A DNA stretch of 64,000 bases from Carnobacterium divergens (GTDB lineage Bacteria; Bacillota; Bacilli; Lactobacillales; Carnobacteriaceae). The notes beneath the pieces were generated by a model. The model made no database searches, was not told where the DNA came from, and saw only the letters and a list, made by a program, of their open reading frames with translations. Below are positions 8,173 to 17,492 of the stretch, one piece after another. Made by a program: the position numbers and the translations under genes. Positions within the stretch are counted from its first letter, which is position 1, and each line of letters begins with the position of its first letter. The stretch lies in the NCBI RefSeq assembly GCF_900258435.1, contig NZ_LT992558.1, positions 924,636 to 988,635 of the forward strand, in the 5' to 3' direction.

Positions 8173-9579
8173 GTGAGTCAATTGACAGAATATCAATTTC
8201 CAAAAGGCTTTTGGTGGGGATCAGCAGCCAGTGGACCACAAACAGAAGGCCGTATCGAAAACGATGGCAAAGGCGACAGCATGTGGGATTACTGGTATAA
8301 AGAAGCACCAGAAAAATTTTTCAACCAAGTTGGACCTGAAAAAACATCACAAGTTTATCAAAAATACCAAGAAGATATTCAATTAATGAAAGCAACTGGA
8401 CACACGACTTTTCGAACATCCATTCAATGGAGTCGTTTAATTCCAGATGGTGTGGGAGCGGTAAATCCAAAAGCTGTTGCTTTTTATAATGACTATATTG
8501 ATGATATGATTGCGAATGGTATTGAACCATTTATGAACCTATATCATTTTGATATGCCGATGGCTTTACAAGAAAAAGGCGGTTGGTTAAATCGTGAAAC
8601 GGTAGATGCTTATGTAGCTTTTGCTAAAACGTGTTTTGAACTGTTTGGCGATCGAGTGAAAAAATGGTTTACGCATAATGAACCGATTGTACCGGTTGAA
8701 GCAGGGTACTTGTATCAATTTCATTATCCTTTAGAGATTAATTTAAAGCACGCTGTTCAAGTGGGGTACCATGAAATGCTAGCTAGCGCTAAGGCGATTG
8801 CTGCTTATCATGGGATGAAACTGGATGGAGAAATTGGGATTATTCTAAACTTGACACCAAGTTATCCGCGGGATGAAACGAATCCAGCTGACGTGAAGGC
8901 GGCAGTCATTGCAGACGCGTTCTTTAACCGTTCCTTTTTAGACCCCTCTGTTAAAGGAGAATTCCCAGTCGAATTGGTTGAATTGTTAAAAGAAATTGAT
9001 CATTTACCTGTATATGAGGAAGAAGACTTAGTTATTATTAAAGAAAATACAGTTGATTTATTAGGGATTAACTATTATCAACCAAGACGCGTCAAAGCCA
9101 AAGAAATGCCAATTGATCATACGAATGGACCGATGCCAGAGGATTACTTTGATACCTATGAAATGCCAGGTCGAAAAATGAATCCGTACCGTGGTTGGGA
9201 AATTTATGAAAAAGGAATTTACGATATTTTAACCAATGTGCGTGAAAACTATGGCAATATTCGTTGCTATATTTCTGAAAATGGAATGGGCGTTGAAGGC
9301 GAAGAACGGTTCATTAATGAAAAAGGTGAAATCGAAGATGATTACCGAATTGATTTTGTGAAAGACCATTTAAAATACGTGCACCAAGCTATTACCGAAG
9401 GTGCAAACTGTCAAGGTTACCATATGTGGACGTGTATGGATAACTGGTCATGGAACAATGCTTACAAAAATCGTTACGGATTTATTTCCGTAAATCTTGC
9501 AGAAGATGGGAAACGTACGATTAAAAAAAGTGGACATTGGTTTAAACAAATCAGTAGCCAAAATGGCTTTAACGATTAA
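8173..9579 (+). CDS. Glycoside hydrolase family 1, probable 6-phospho-beta-glycosidase
   Basis: A 468-residue single-domain GH1 TIM-barrel enzyme, a normal family length. Visible motifs are the N-terminal FPKGFWWGSAASGPQTEG signature, acid/base Glu170 in THNEP, and nucleophile Glu369 in ISENGMG. Such enzymes in lactic acid bacteria usually cleave phosphorylated beta-glucosides delivered by a PTS. GTG 8173 and TTG 8182 are both possible starts; neither has a strong ribosome site. A promoter with an operator for the GntR-type regulator lies upstream, and no PTS gene is adjacent, so the substrate is not indicated by context. Confidence 0.88.
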   Translation: MSQLTEYQFPKGFWWGSAASGPQTEGRIENDGKGDSMWDYWYKEAPEKFFNQVGPEKTSQVYQKYQEDIQLMKATGHTTFRTSIQWSRLIPDGVGAVNPKAVAFYNDYIDDMIANGIEPFMNLYHFDMPMALQEKGGWLNRETVDAYVAFAKTCFELFGDRVKKWFTHNEPIVPVEAGYLYQFHYPLEINLKHAVQVGYHEMLASAKAIAAYHGMKLDGEIGIILNLTPSYPRDETNPADVKAAVIADAFFNRSFLDPSVKGEFPVELVELLKEIDHLPVYEEEDLVIIKENTVDLLGINYYQPRRVKAKEMPIDHTNGPMPEDYFDTYEMPGRKMNPYRGWEIYEKGIYDILTNVRENYGNIRCYISENGMGVEGEERFINEKGEIEDDYRIDFVKDHLKYVHQAITEGANCQGYHMWTCMDNWSWNNAYKNRYGFISVNLAEDGKRTIKKSGHWFKQISSQNGFND

Positions 9580-9588
9580 AAAAGAAAA

Positions 9589-9625
9589 GGTTGCTCTGTT
9601 CATTTGACAGGGCAATCTTTTTTTT
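9589..9625 (+). terminator. Terminator after the GH1 gene
   Basis: GGTTGCTCTGT pairs with ACAGGGCAATC (two G-T pairs) around a 7-nt loop, then eight T. Confidence 0.85.
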
Positions 9626-9697
9626 AAATCGAATTCGTACCCACATGACACAATGTTTGATACAATAAAAGAAACTATTTGTAAAAGAGGGATTGCA

Positions 9698-10168
9698 ATG
9701 TCAGTATATCAATTCAATGTGACTCAAATGAACGGCGAAGAAGTTTCTTTAAGTAACTACAAAGGCAAAGTCCTATTAATTGTTAACACAGCAAGTAAAT
9801 GTGGCTTAACACCTCAATTAGAAGGCTTAGAGGCGATGTATGAGCAATTTAAAGAAAAGGATTTTGTAATCTTAGGATTTCCTTGCAACCAATTTATGAT
9901 GCAAGACCCTAAAAGCAATGATGAGATTATGGAATTTTGTCAATTAAATTATGGTGTGACATTTCCAATGCATCAAAAAATCAAGGTTAAGGGAAAAGAT
10001 GCGGATCCGTTGTACAAGTATTTAGTTGAACAAACGGATGGGAAAAAAATTGAATGGAATTTTGCCAAATTTTTAATTGGCAGAGACGGTGAGTTAATTG
10101 AACGTTTTCCTTCAAAAATGCCTCCTTCAGAATTTATCGACCAAGTTGAAAAAGTAGTCATTAATTAA
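9698..10168 (+). CDS. Glutathione peroxidase family thiol peroxidase
   Basis: A 156-residue protein of typical length for the single-domain GPx family, which reduces hydroperoxides with cysteine as peroxidatic residue. Signature regions are VNTASKCGLTPQ (peroxidatic Cys with the family context), LGFPCNQF with a second Cys, and WNFAKFLI carrying the catalytic Trp-Asn. Being a Cys enzyme, it may use thioredoxin rather than glutathione. The start at 9698 is chosen because AGAGGGA precedes it; the frame is open 15 codons further upstream. It is flanked by terminators, so it is monocistronic. Confidence 0.93.
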   Translation: MSVYQFNVTQMNGEEVSLSNYKGKVLLIVNTASKCGLTPQLEGLEAMYEQFKEKDFVILGFPCNQFMMQDPKSNDEIMEFCQLNYGVTFPMHQKIKVKGKDADPLYKYLVEQTDGKKIEWNFAKFLIGRDGELIERFPSKMPPSEFIDQVEKVVIN

Positions 10169-10187
10169 GGCTGTCTAAAAAAATTGT

Positions 10188-10229
10188 AAAAGCAATGAAG
10201 TTCATTCGTGTTCTTGATTGCTTTTTTTT
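10188..10229 (+). terminator. Terminator after the glutathione peroxidase gene
   Basis: AAAAGCAAT and ATTGCTTTT form the stem around a 20-nt loop, with a T-run continuing past it. Confidence 0.7.
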
Positions 10230-10258
10230 ATCAATCTTAACGAAAGGGGAAGAGGCGG

Positions 10259-12595
10259 ATGGGAGAGAAATTTTTGCTAAAAGGCGAAGCTAATCCGGAA
10301 AATGTCATTCAAGGTCGTTATTATCGATTTACGGTTTTAACAGAGCGTTTGATCCGAATGGAATATTCTGCAAATGGCACCTTTGAAGATCAAAGTACCC
10401 AAGTTGTCACCAGACGTGATTTTCCAGCCGTTACATTTTTAGCAACAGAAGAAAAAGGAATTCTAGAAATTTCTACGAACTATTTCCATTTATATTATAA
10501 GAAAGGTCCTTTTACGCCACAAAATTTAAGCATTGATTTAAAGTTTGACTATGCAAGTTACCACGATCAATGGACTTTTGGTGATGAAATAACCACTTTA
10601 AAAGGAACGGCAAGAACTCTTGATAAAGTTAACGGCACCACAAAACTGTCGGAAGGTTTGATGGCAAAAAATGGCTACAGTTTATTGGATGATTCCGCGT
10701 CTTTTTTGATTGATGAGAACTACAATTTTAAAAAGCGGGAGGACAATGGGCAAGATTTTTATTTTTTTGCTTATGGACGAGATTATTTAGCCTCTTTAAA
10801 GGATTTTTTCTATCTATCAGGAAGCCCACCTTTATTACCAAGGTTCGCATTGGGCAATTGGTGGAGTCGTTATTGGCAGTATTCAAGTAAGGAATATCAA
10901 GAATTAATCGAACGTTTTGCTGTGGAAAAAATTCCATTTTCAGTTGCAGTAATTGATATGGATTGGCATCTAACGACCATTCCTGATCGTTTTGGAAGTG
11001 GCTGGACGGGCTATACTTGGAATCTTGAATTATTTCCACAACCAAAAGAATTTTTATCGTGGTTGCATCAAGAAGGATTGAAAACAACCTTGAATGTTCA
11101 TCCAGCAGATGGCATTCGCGCGTATGAGGAACCTTACTTGAGGGTTGCAAAACGCTTAGGTTTAAATTCTGCAGATGAAGAACCGGCTCCGTTTGATTTG
11201 ACAGATTCATTGTTTAGGGAAGCTTACTTTGAAGATGTGCATCATCCGCTGGAAGCTACTGGTGTTGATTTTTGGTGGATTGATTGGCAACAGGGAGTGA
11301 ATAGTCGAATTTTGGGCTTAGATCCTATGTGGTTGTTGAATCATTATCATTATTTAGACAATCAGAAAAATCACTCAGAAGGTTTAATTCTATCGCGTTT
11401 TATCGGTCCTGGCAGTCAGCGTTATCCAATTGGATTTTCTGGTGACACGGTGATTTCTTGGGAGTCATTAGATTTTCAACCTTATTTCACAGCAACGGCA
11501 GCAAATATCGGGTATACATGGTGGAGTCACGATATTGGCGGTCATTATCACGGGGTTCATGATGAGGAGCTGACTTTACGTTGGATGCAATTAGGGACGT
11601 TTAGTCCAATCAATCGGCTGCATAGTTCGGATAATCCTTTTAACAGTAAAGAGCCTTGGCGTTTTAATGATATGATTTTTAACTCAATGCGCTACTTTTT
11701 ACAATTAAGACATCGACTCGTTCCTTATTTATATACAATCAATTATCTGACTCATACGGAAGGGTTGCCTTTGGTGATGCCGATGTATTATTTAAATTCG
11801 ATGGATGAGCTGGCTTATGAAGTGCCTAATCAGTTTTATTTTGGAACAGAATTATTTGTAGCTCCAATTACAACAAAGTCCGATAGTGATTTAAAATTAA
11901 GTCAAGTCGTGGTATGGTTTCCTGCTGGCAAGTGGTATGATTTTTTTACTGGAGTTCGTTACCAGGGTGGAACGATGCTTAAAGTTTTTCGCAGTCAAAC
12001 GGACTATCCTGTTTTTGCCAAAGCGGGAGGGATTGTCCCGATGAATCGAGATGGTTCTAAAAACGGGGAAGACGTACCAACGAATTTAGAAGTGCATATT
12101 TTCCCAGGATCTAATAATGAGTTTACCTTGTATGAAGAGATAGAAAATGCTTGTTTAGAGACGACCTTTAAACTTGATTGGAAGCAACAGCAATTGACGA
12201 TTTCGTTAAGGGGTGAATTAGAGATACTACCTAAAAATCGTCAAATTACTTGTCTTTTTAGAAATGTGGAATTAGATTCAAGTCAGAAATTAGCCAGTTC
12301 AATCGAAGTGGATGTGAAAAATAAAACGGCGATAGTGGAATGGACAAATTTCGCAATCGATACCACGAAAGTAATTGATTTCAGAGGTATCAGAGAAGTT
12401 CAGCGTCAGCAGATTGTAGGAGAGGTATTTTCTAAATTAGATCAAGCGAATATTGGTTATTCACTAAAACGTGAGATTTATCAACATTTTATCACCTTTC
12501 AAGAAAGTTTGCCGTTAATTGGAATGATGAATAATTTAACCAATCGAATGTTGGCAGATTGCTTGTTTGAAATGATTTATACGATGGAAAGTTAG
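10259..12595 (+). CDS. Glycoside hydrolase family 31 (alpha-glucosidase/alpha-xylosidase type)
   Basis: A 778-residue protein with the GH31 domain order: N-terminal beta-sandwich (about 1-190), a (beta/alpha)8 barrel (about 195-540) and C-terminal beta domains. The catalytic nucleophile is Asp342 in FWWIDWQQG, and the downstream GDTVISWESL segment supplies acid/base and substrate-binding residues; VIDMDWH and GWTGYTWN precede it. The active-site variant WIDWQ, rather than the WIDMNE of maltases, makes classical maltase activity uncertain. The ATG has AAGGGGAAGAGG upstream. It lies between GH1 and GntR genes and may serve the same sugar pathway. Confidence 0.85.
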   Translation: MGEKFLLKGEANPENVIQGRYYRFTVLTERLIRMEYSANGTFEDQSTQVVTRRDFPAVTFLATEEKGILEISTNYFHLYYKKGPFTPQNLSIDLKFDYASYHDQWTFGDEITTLKGTARTLDKVNGTTKLSEGLMAKNGYSLLDDSASFLIDENYNFKKREDNGQDFYFFAYGRDYLASLKDFFYLSGSPPLLPRFALGNWWSRYWQYSSKEYQELIERFAVEKIPFSVAVIDMDWHLTTIPDRFGSGWTGYTWNLELFPQPKEFLSWLHQEGLKTTLNVHPADGIRAYEEPYLRVAKRLGLNSADEEPAPFDLTDSLFREAYFEDVHHPLEATGVDFWWIDWQQGVNSRILGLDPMWLLNHYHYLDNQKNHSEGLILSRFIGPGSQRYPIGFSGDTVISWESLDFQPYFTATAANIGYTWWSHDIGGHYHGVHDEELTLRWMQLGTFSPINRLHSSDNPFNSKEPWRFNDMIFNSMRYFLQLRHRLVPYLYTINYLTHTEGLPLVMPMYYLNSMDELAYEVPNQFYFGTELFVAPITTKSDSDLKLSQVVVWFPAGKWYDFFTGVRYQGGTMLKVFRSQTDYPVFAKAGGIVPMNRDGSKNGEDVPTNLEVHIFPGSNNEFTLYEEIENACLETTFKLDWKQQQLTISLRGELEILPKNRQITCLFRNVELDSSQKLASSIEVDVKNKTAIVEWTNFAIDTTKVIDFRGIREVQRQQIVGEVFSKLDQANIGYSLKREIYQHFITFQESLPLIGMMNNLTNRMLADCLFEMIYTMES

Positions 12596-12623
12596 CACAC
12601 AATCAATGGATTGTGTGTTTTTT
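12596..12623 (+). terminator. Terminator after the GH31 gene
   Basis: CACACAATC and GATTGTGTG form a perfect 9-bp stem with a 4-nt loop and six T. Confidence 0.9.
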
Positions 12624-12639
12624 ACTGGATGTGAATCGC

Positions 12640-12676
12640 AAAAAGACTAGTCTTTTTAAATTAAATGGGTTATGAT
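12640..12676 (+). promoter_or_regulatory. Perfect 18-bp palindromic operator and promoter of the GntR-type gene
   Basis: AAAAAGACTAGTCTTTTT (12640-12657) is a perfect palindrome about 50 bp before the GntR-type start. TATGAT (12671-12676) could be its -10 box with the -35 region buried in the palindrome, which fits autorepression. A close copy overlaps the promoter of the GH1 gene at 8084. Confidence 0.7.
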
Positions 12677-12709
12677 AAAGAAAAGAAGTAGCAAAGAGGT
12701 GGATTTCCA

Positions 12710-13426
12710 ATGGTTAAATACCAACAAATCGCAAAAATTATTAGAAAAAGAATTCAAGAGGGTGTTTATCCGGTAGATTCGTTGATTCCAGATCAGGTAA
12801 CCTTATCAAAAGAATTTGATGTTAGTCGTATGACAATGAAAAAAGCCTTGGATATCTTAGCGATGGAAGGGTTGATTTATCGTCAAAGAGGTGCGGGGAC
12901 ATTTGTAATGAAAAATGCACTGATTAATCAACTTGATACAAAAGCAGAAGAATATGATGGATTAACAAAACAGTTACCAGATAAAAAAATCACAAGTAAA
13001 ATTATTTACTTTGATATTGAATTTCCAAGTGAAAAAGTGATGGAACAATTGATGTTAAAGGAAAATCAACCGGTCTATAAACTAATTCGCTTGCGCTACT
13101 TAGAAGGTCAACCTTACGTTCTTGAACATACGTATATGCCGTCAGATATTGTGACAGGATTAACGGAAGATATTTTATTGGGATCGATTTATCGTTATTT
13201 AAAAGAAGATTTGGGCTTGGTTTTTGGTGGAGCGTTTAGAAAAATACATGCAGACAAGGCTTCGGAGTATGACATTGATTATTTAGAGTGTGATCCGCAT
13301 GATCCGGTACTTGAAGTAGAGCAAGTTGTATACTTACAAAACGGCAAACCTTTTGAATATTCAAGAAGCCGCCATCGTTATGATAAACGTAGTTACACTA
13401 TTTTAGATGTAAATAAAAGCAGCTAA
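12710..13426 (+). CDS. GntR/HutC-family repressor with UTRA effector domain
   Basis: A 238-residue protein with an N-terminal winged helix-turn-helix (about 1-66; IAKIIRKRIQEGVYPVDSLIP, then SRMTMKKALDILAMEGL and the RQRGAGTFV wing) and a C-terminal UTRA domain (about 90-233) with the YLEGQPYVLEHTYMP and VYLQNGKPFEYSRSRHRYD signatures. This architecture is that of sugar-phosphate-responsive repressors such as TreR or NagR. AGAGGTGG precedes the ATG. The palindrome shared with the GH1 promoter points to control of that gene and itself; the effector is probably a phosphorylated sugar. Confidence 0.9.
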   Translation: MVKYQQIAKIIRKRIQEGVYPVDSLIPDQVTLSKEFDVSRMTMKKALDILAMEGLIYRQRGAGTFVMKNALINQLDTKAEEYDGLTKQLPDKKITSKIIYFDIEFPSEKVMEQLMLKENQPVYKLIRLRYLEGQPYVLEHTYMPSDIVTGLTEDILLGSIYRYLKEDLGLVFGGAFRKIHADKASEYDIDYLECDPHDPVLEVEQVVYLQNGKPFEYSRSRHRYDKRSYTILDVNKSS

Positions 13427-13454
13427 AAAGGAGAGCCCGAGGGCTCTCCTTTTT
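13425..13454. terminator. Bidirectional terminator between convergent genes
   Basis: AAAAAGGAGAGCC and GGCTCTCCTTTTT form a perfect 13-bp stem with a 4-nt loop. T-runs on either strand let it serve both the GntR gene and the minus-strand membrane protein gene. Confidence 0.92.
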
Positions 13455-13455
13455 A

Positions 13456-14742
13456 TTAATTGTAAATATCATAACTAATGACGGCGCTATTTGGTTTTTT
13501 AAATTCATGGCGTAAAAAATTTAAATACGTTCCTGGGGTTAAAATGCCATTCATAGATAACAAATCAATCCCAGATGGTCCAATAATGGAATCAGAAAGT
13601 AAGCAACAATTGGTTGTGAGAACAAAATAGGATTTAAAAGGCCCTCGATTGAATTTGTATAGTTTACTGTTTGCTTGGTAACAAGCTAGACTAGCGTAAT
13701 CTTGATAGTTAGTTCGATCAACCAAAGGATCTTGAGCAAGAGCTAAACTATAATTTGATTTCCATTCATAACATTGAGCCTTGATGTCTTTAATTGCATT
13801 TGCGACATCTTGCTTTTCCTGAGGGGTTAACTGAATACCAAAACCAAACAATGTTTTTTGACTATGTTTAATGCAAAATGGAATATAAGACGCTTTGTCT
13901 GTTGTCAATAAAACGCCGTCCCCCATAGTGTCAAATAAGTGATAGGAATCTTCATCATAGTTGCCATAAGAAATGATTTCACCTTCAAAACATAGATCCA
14001 TATGACCAATGGACCCAAAACTTTTTTCTGTAACGTGAATATAAATTTCTAAGTCGGGCATGATGTCTGATTTTCGTTCTGAAAAAACGGCTTTTTCACT
14101 GACTACTTCACTAGGTTTTAAAATTTTATTTGTTTCAGTTAAAACGCGTTTTGGAACAAAAGCTTCTAAAAAGATTGGAGGCGTAATTTTTATTTTACGT
14201 TTCAAGTGGTCGATGGTTGAATTTGGAAGGTAACTCATTAGCAATAAATAAAGGTTGCCACAACCTGAAAGAATAAAGTACACCCCAAAAGCAATTAAAA
14301 TTTGTTCCAAGGATAGGAAAGGTGAGAAGATTAATAAAATACCTGTAATCGAAAGAAACAGTCCGCTTACTAAAAGCGTAAAACGTCCAACGAGTTGATT
14401 TTTATAATAAGTGCGATAACTAACTAGCTTTGCAAAGCCTTTTAACAACGTATAACAACCGAAAACAGTAAATAAAAATTGATACGACATTGTTGAAAAA
14501 AAATAAAAACTCAAGCCGAGTATAATTTTAATAAGACTATCTTTTAAAATTTTCAGGTCTAGTTTGCGTTTTAATAAAAATTGAGAAAAATGAGACAGGC
14601 TATCAATTAGCAATGCCAACATCATTAACAAGGTGAAAATAGAAAGCAAGGATGTGTTTATCTTTAAGATAATACTTCCAACGAGAATTAAGGCAAAACT
14701 CGATAAAAATAGGTAAAGTCGGTTTAAATGGGTTGTCGACAT
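13456..14742 (-). CDS. DUF308/HdeD-like membrane protein fused to a papain-like (NlpC/P60-type) domain
   Basis: A 428-residue protein. Residues about 8-175 hold six transmembrane helices arranged in pairs with Gly-rich ends, like HdeD/DUF308 proteins. After a linker, the C-terminal 200 residues have IGHMDLCF with His247 and TTNCCLLSDSIIG with Cys379/Cys380, the circularly permuted His-then-Cys order of YiiX/NlpC-type papain-like enzymes. Hydrolysis of a cell-wall or lipid amide is a possible role but is inferred from motifs only. The ATG at 14742 is preceded by AAGAAAGG on its strand. It is convergent with the GntR gene. Confidence 0.65.
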   Translation of the reverse strand: MSTTHLNRLYLFLSSFALILVGSIILKINTSLLSIFTLLMMLALLIDSLSHFSQFLLKRKLDLKILKDSLIKIILGLSFYFFSTMSYQFLFTVFGCYTLLKGFAKLVSYRTYYKNQLVGRFTLLVSGLFLSITGILLIFSPFLSLEQILIAFGVYFILSGCGNLYLLLMSYLPNSTIDHLKRKIKITPPIFLEAFVPKRVLTETNKILKPSEVVSEKAVFSERKSDIMPDLEIYIHVTEKSFGSIGHMDLCFEGEIISYGNYDEDSYHLFDTMGDGVLLTTDKASYIPFCIKHSQKTLFGFGIQLTPQEKQDVANAIKDIKAQCYEWKSNYSLALAQDPLVDRTNYQDYASLACYQANSKLYKFNRGPFKSYFVLTTNCCLLSDSIIGPSGIDLLSMNGILTPGTYLNFLRHEFKKPNSAVISYDIYN

Positions 14743-14945
14743 AGTAAGACCTTTCTTATAAAAATAATCTATCTAATAGATAAAATTGAATTCAATCGTT
14801 TTTCATTTTAACACTTAATAGGTAGAAATCAAACTATTGCCAAGATGATTTTTAGATTAACGCTTAAAAGTAACCCGTAAAAATCGTTTTTTTTATTTTT
14901 GGTATAGATTGGTTTGGGTCGTTTTCATTCTTTAATTCATTTTCA

Positions 14946-14974
14946 TTCGAACTTATTTAAATATGTGTTATAAT
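14946..14974 (+). promoter_or_regulatory. Promoter of fbp
   Basis: TTCGAA and TATAAT with a 17-bp spacer, about 45 bp upstream of the fbp start. Confidence 0.6.
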
Positions 14975-15019
14975 TATTGGTATAGCTATTTTATTATGAA
15001 TGGTGGAGGTTAATACGAG

Positions 15020-16981
15020 ATGAACAGCAATCAAAAATACTTAACTTTATTAGCAAAAGAATTTCCAACAATTGGGGAAACCGCGACTGAAATCATTAAT
15101 CTGCAAGCAATTTTAAATTTACCAAAAGGCACGGAACATTTCATTAGCGATATCCATGGCGAGTATGAGGCTTTTCAACAGGTGTTACGGAACGGTTCAG
15201 GGAATATCAAAGAAAAAATCAAAGATATTTTTAACAATCGGTTGACCCAAAAAGAAAGGACTCAATTAGCCACGTTGATTTATTATCCCGAAGAAAAAAT
15301 GACGTTGACGATTGAAGCCTTAAATAGCCAACAAGAAATTGACGAATGGTATAAAATCACTTTAAATCGTTTAATAGAGTTATGCGTTTTTGTAGCATCA
15401 AAATACACACGTTCAAAAGTCAGAAAAGCCCTTCCTAATGAATTTGCGTATATAATAGAAGAGTTGCTATTTAAGGCGAACGATTCTAATGACAAAGAGG
15501 ATTATTACAATGAAATTATTCAAAGCATTATCGCGTTAAATCGTGGGTTTCAATTTGTAAGCGCAATCTCATATTTAATTCAACGATTAGTGGTAGATCA
15601 TTTACATGTTGTGGGAGATATTTACGATCGCGGACCTTTTCCTGATAAGATAATGGACACGTTGATGGACTATCACTCAGTGGACATCCAATGGGGAAAC
15701 CACGATATTTTATGGATGGGAGCAGCTAGTGGTTCACAAGTTTGTTTAGCGAATGTATTAAGAATTTGCGCACGGTATGACAATTTAGCAATTCTTGAAG
15801 AAGGTTATGGGATTCCATTAAGACCATTACTGACATTTGCAGAAAGAGTTTACTCAAAAGAAAGTGGAGCCTGTTTTGCACCTAAAATTGATCAAAAAAC
15901 AACGCCATATTTAACCGACGAGTTGCAACAGATTACGAAGATTCATCAAGCGATTGCGGTGATTCAATTTAAATTGGAAGGCCCGATTATTAAACGCCAT
16001 CCAGAATTTCAAATGGAAGATCGGCTACTGTTATCTAAAATAGACTATGACAACCAAACCATTGCCCTTAAAGGAAAAGTTTACCCTTTAACCAATGCTC
16101 ATTTTCCAACGATTGACCCATTAGATCCCTATCGTCTAACAGAGGAAGAAGAGTACGTGATTGAGAAACTAAGCGAAGCTTTTCAACACAGTGAAAAGTT
16201 ACAGCGTCATATGGCATTTCTTTATAGTCATGGCAGCATGTATTTAACATATAATAATAACTTATTGATTCATGGCTGTGTCCCTTTAAATGAGGATGGC
16301 AGTTTGATGTCTCTCAAATTAAATGGGGTTTCCTATCAAGGCAAGCAGTTGTTAGATCAATTTGAACAAGCGTTAAGAAAAAGTGCGCAGTCAAATGAAA
16401 CGGACAAAATGGCAGAGTTAGATTTGATTTGGTATTTATGGACAGGAGCAGCTTCTTCTTTATTTGGAAAAGATCAGATGACAACTTTTGAACGTTATTT
16501 CATTGAGGACAAAGAAACGCATGTGGAAAAAAAAAATGCGTATTACCGTTTGCGTAATACGGAAGAATGTTGTTGTATGATTTTGGAAGAATTTCAGTTA
16601 GATGCTACTTGTGGACACATTATTAACGGACATACACCAGTCAAGGAACGGATTGGAGAAACTCCAATTAAAGCAAATGGAAAGTTAATTGTCATTGATG
16701 GTGGGTTTTCAAAAGCGTATCAAAAAACAACAGGTTTAGCTGGGTACACGTTGCTCTACAATTCCTATGGTATGCAACTAGCTTCCCATCAACCTTTTAC
16801 TTCTCGGATGGATGCCATTGAAAATGAACGAGACATCATTTCAACAAGACGCGTCATCGATTTAGAATTAAAGCGTAAAAAGGTTAGCGAAACAGATATA
16901 GGTCAAGAATTAATGAAGCAATTGATTGACTTAAAGAAGTTATTAAAAGCATATCAAGAGGGAATCATTAGTCAAAGATAA
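15020..16981 (+). CDS. fbp: Fructose-1,6-bisphosphatase class III
   Basis: A 653-residue protein of the length typical for the Firmicutes-specific class III enzyme, which dephosphorylates fructose 1,6-bisphosphate in gluconeogenesis. The metallophosphatase motifs are seen: [12 protein letters not shown] near residue 41, [12 protein letters not shown] near 200, [11 protein letters not shown] near 223, and INGHTP near 540. TGGAGG precedes the ATG. It has its own promoter and terminator and no functional link with its neighbours. Confidence 0.97.
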   Translation: MNSNQKYLTLLAKEFPTIGETATEIINLQAILNLPKGTEHFISDIHGEYEAFQQVLRNGSGNIKEKIKDIFNNRLTQKERTQLATLIYYPEEKMTLTIEALNSQQEIDEWYKITLNRLIELCVFVASKYTRSKVRKALPNEFAYIIEELLFKANDSNDKEDYYNEIIQSIIALNRGFQFVSAISYLIQRLVVDHLHVVGDIYDRGPFPDKIMDTLMDYHSVDIQWGNHDILWMGAASGSQVCLANVLRICARYDNLAILEEGYGIPLRPLLTFAERVYSKESGACFAPKIDQKTTPYLTDELQQITKIHQAIAVIQFKLEGPIIKRHPEFQMEDRLLLSKIDYDNQTIALKGKVYPLTNAHFPTIDPLDPYRLTEEEEYVIEKLSEAFQHSEKLQRHMAFLYSHGSMYLTYNNNLLIHGCVPLNEDGSLMSLKLNGVSYQGKQLLDQFEQALRKSAQSNETDKMAELDLIWYLWTGAASSLFGKDQMTTFERYFIEDKETHVEKKNAYYRLRNTEECCCMILEEFQLDATCGHIINGHTPVKERIGETPIKANGKLIVIDGGFSKAYQKTTGLAGYTLLYNSYGMQLASHQPFTSRMDAIENERDIISTRRVIDLELKRKKVSETDIGQELMKQLIDLKKLLKAYQEGIISQR

Positions 16982-17010
16982 GAATCAGAATAATTGATTC
17001 TTATTTTTTT
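16979..17010 (+). terminator. Terminator of fbp
   Basis: TAAGAATCA pairs with TGATTCTTA around a 7-nt loop, followed by seven T; the stem begins in the stop codon. Confidence 0.9.
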
Positions 17011-17124
17011 ATTCTTCAAAAGGGATAGGAAGTGGGATTTTATAGACTAACTAAGAAACTGTAAAAATAAATAAAGCGTAAATCCTAATAAAGTGTTAAA
17101 ATAAATATTAATATTCTAGGGAAA

Positions 17125-17159
17125 ATAAAAAAATAAGCAGACAAGTCTACTTATTTTTT
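17125..17159 (-). terminator. Terminator of the DUF2187 gene
   Basis: AAATAAGCAGAC and GTCTACTTATTT form a stem with one mismatch, flanked by A- and T-runs, so it can work on both strands. It lies just beyond the stop of the minus-strand gene. Confidence 0.7.
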
Positions 17160-17191
17160 GCTAGTTTATTCTAATGATGTACCTGTTTTTA

Positions 17192-17377
17192 TTAATGAGA
17201 AGTTTCAAGTAAACGACAATCTGATTTGCGGACAATTAACTTACCGTGGTATTTTTCATCGAACTCTTTGTCTGAATTCAGTGCTATTACTAAGAAGGAA
17301 TTCTCATAAACTTTTTCGATATATCCTTCAAACTCTTTTTCATTTAATGTGAAGATGATTTGATCAGCATACCCCAT
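17192..17377 (-). CDS. DUF2187 family small protein
   Basis: A 61-residue protein beginning MGYADQIIFTLNEKEFEGYIEKVYENSFLV. The strand-turn-strand pattern and the EGYIEKVYENS motif match DUF2187, a family of small KOW-like beta proteins common in Bacilli. AGGCGAAAACC precedes the start on its strand. It is transcribed divergently from the PlcR-like regulator. No function is established for the family. Confidence 0.75.
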   Translation of the reverse strand: MGYADQIIFTLNEKEFEGYIEKVYENSFLVIALNSDKEFDEKYHGKLIVRKSDCRLLETSH

Positions 17378-17455
17378 TGGTTTTCGCCTCCAATAAACTT
17401 TTTATTCATCAAAATGGAATAACATCATTATGCAGTAAATGATATAAATTATAAA

Positions 17456-17469
17456 ATGCGAATTCGCAT
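17456..17469. promoter_or_regulatory. Perfect 14-bp palindrome before a PlcR-like regulator
   Basis: ATGCGAATTCGCAT is a perfect palindrome 24 bp upstream of the regulator start. With its flanks it resembles the 16-nt PlcR box (TATG...CATA), with mismatches at the first base and at the two inner A/T positions. Autoregulation is inferred. Confidence 0.5.
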
Positions 17470-17492
17470 ATTTTTTGAAAGTGAGGCACTTT

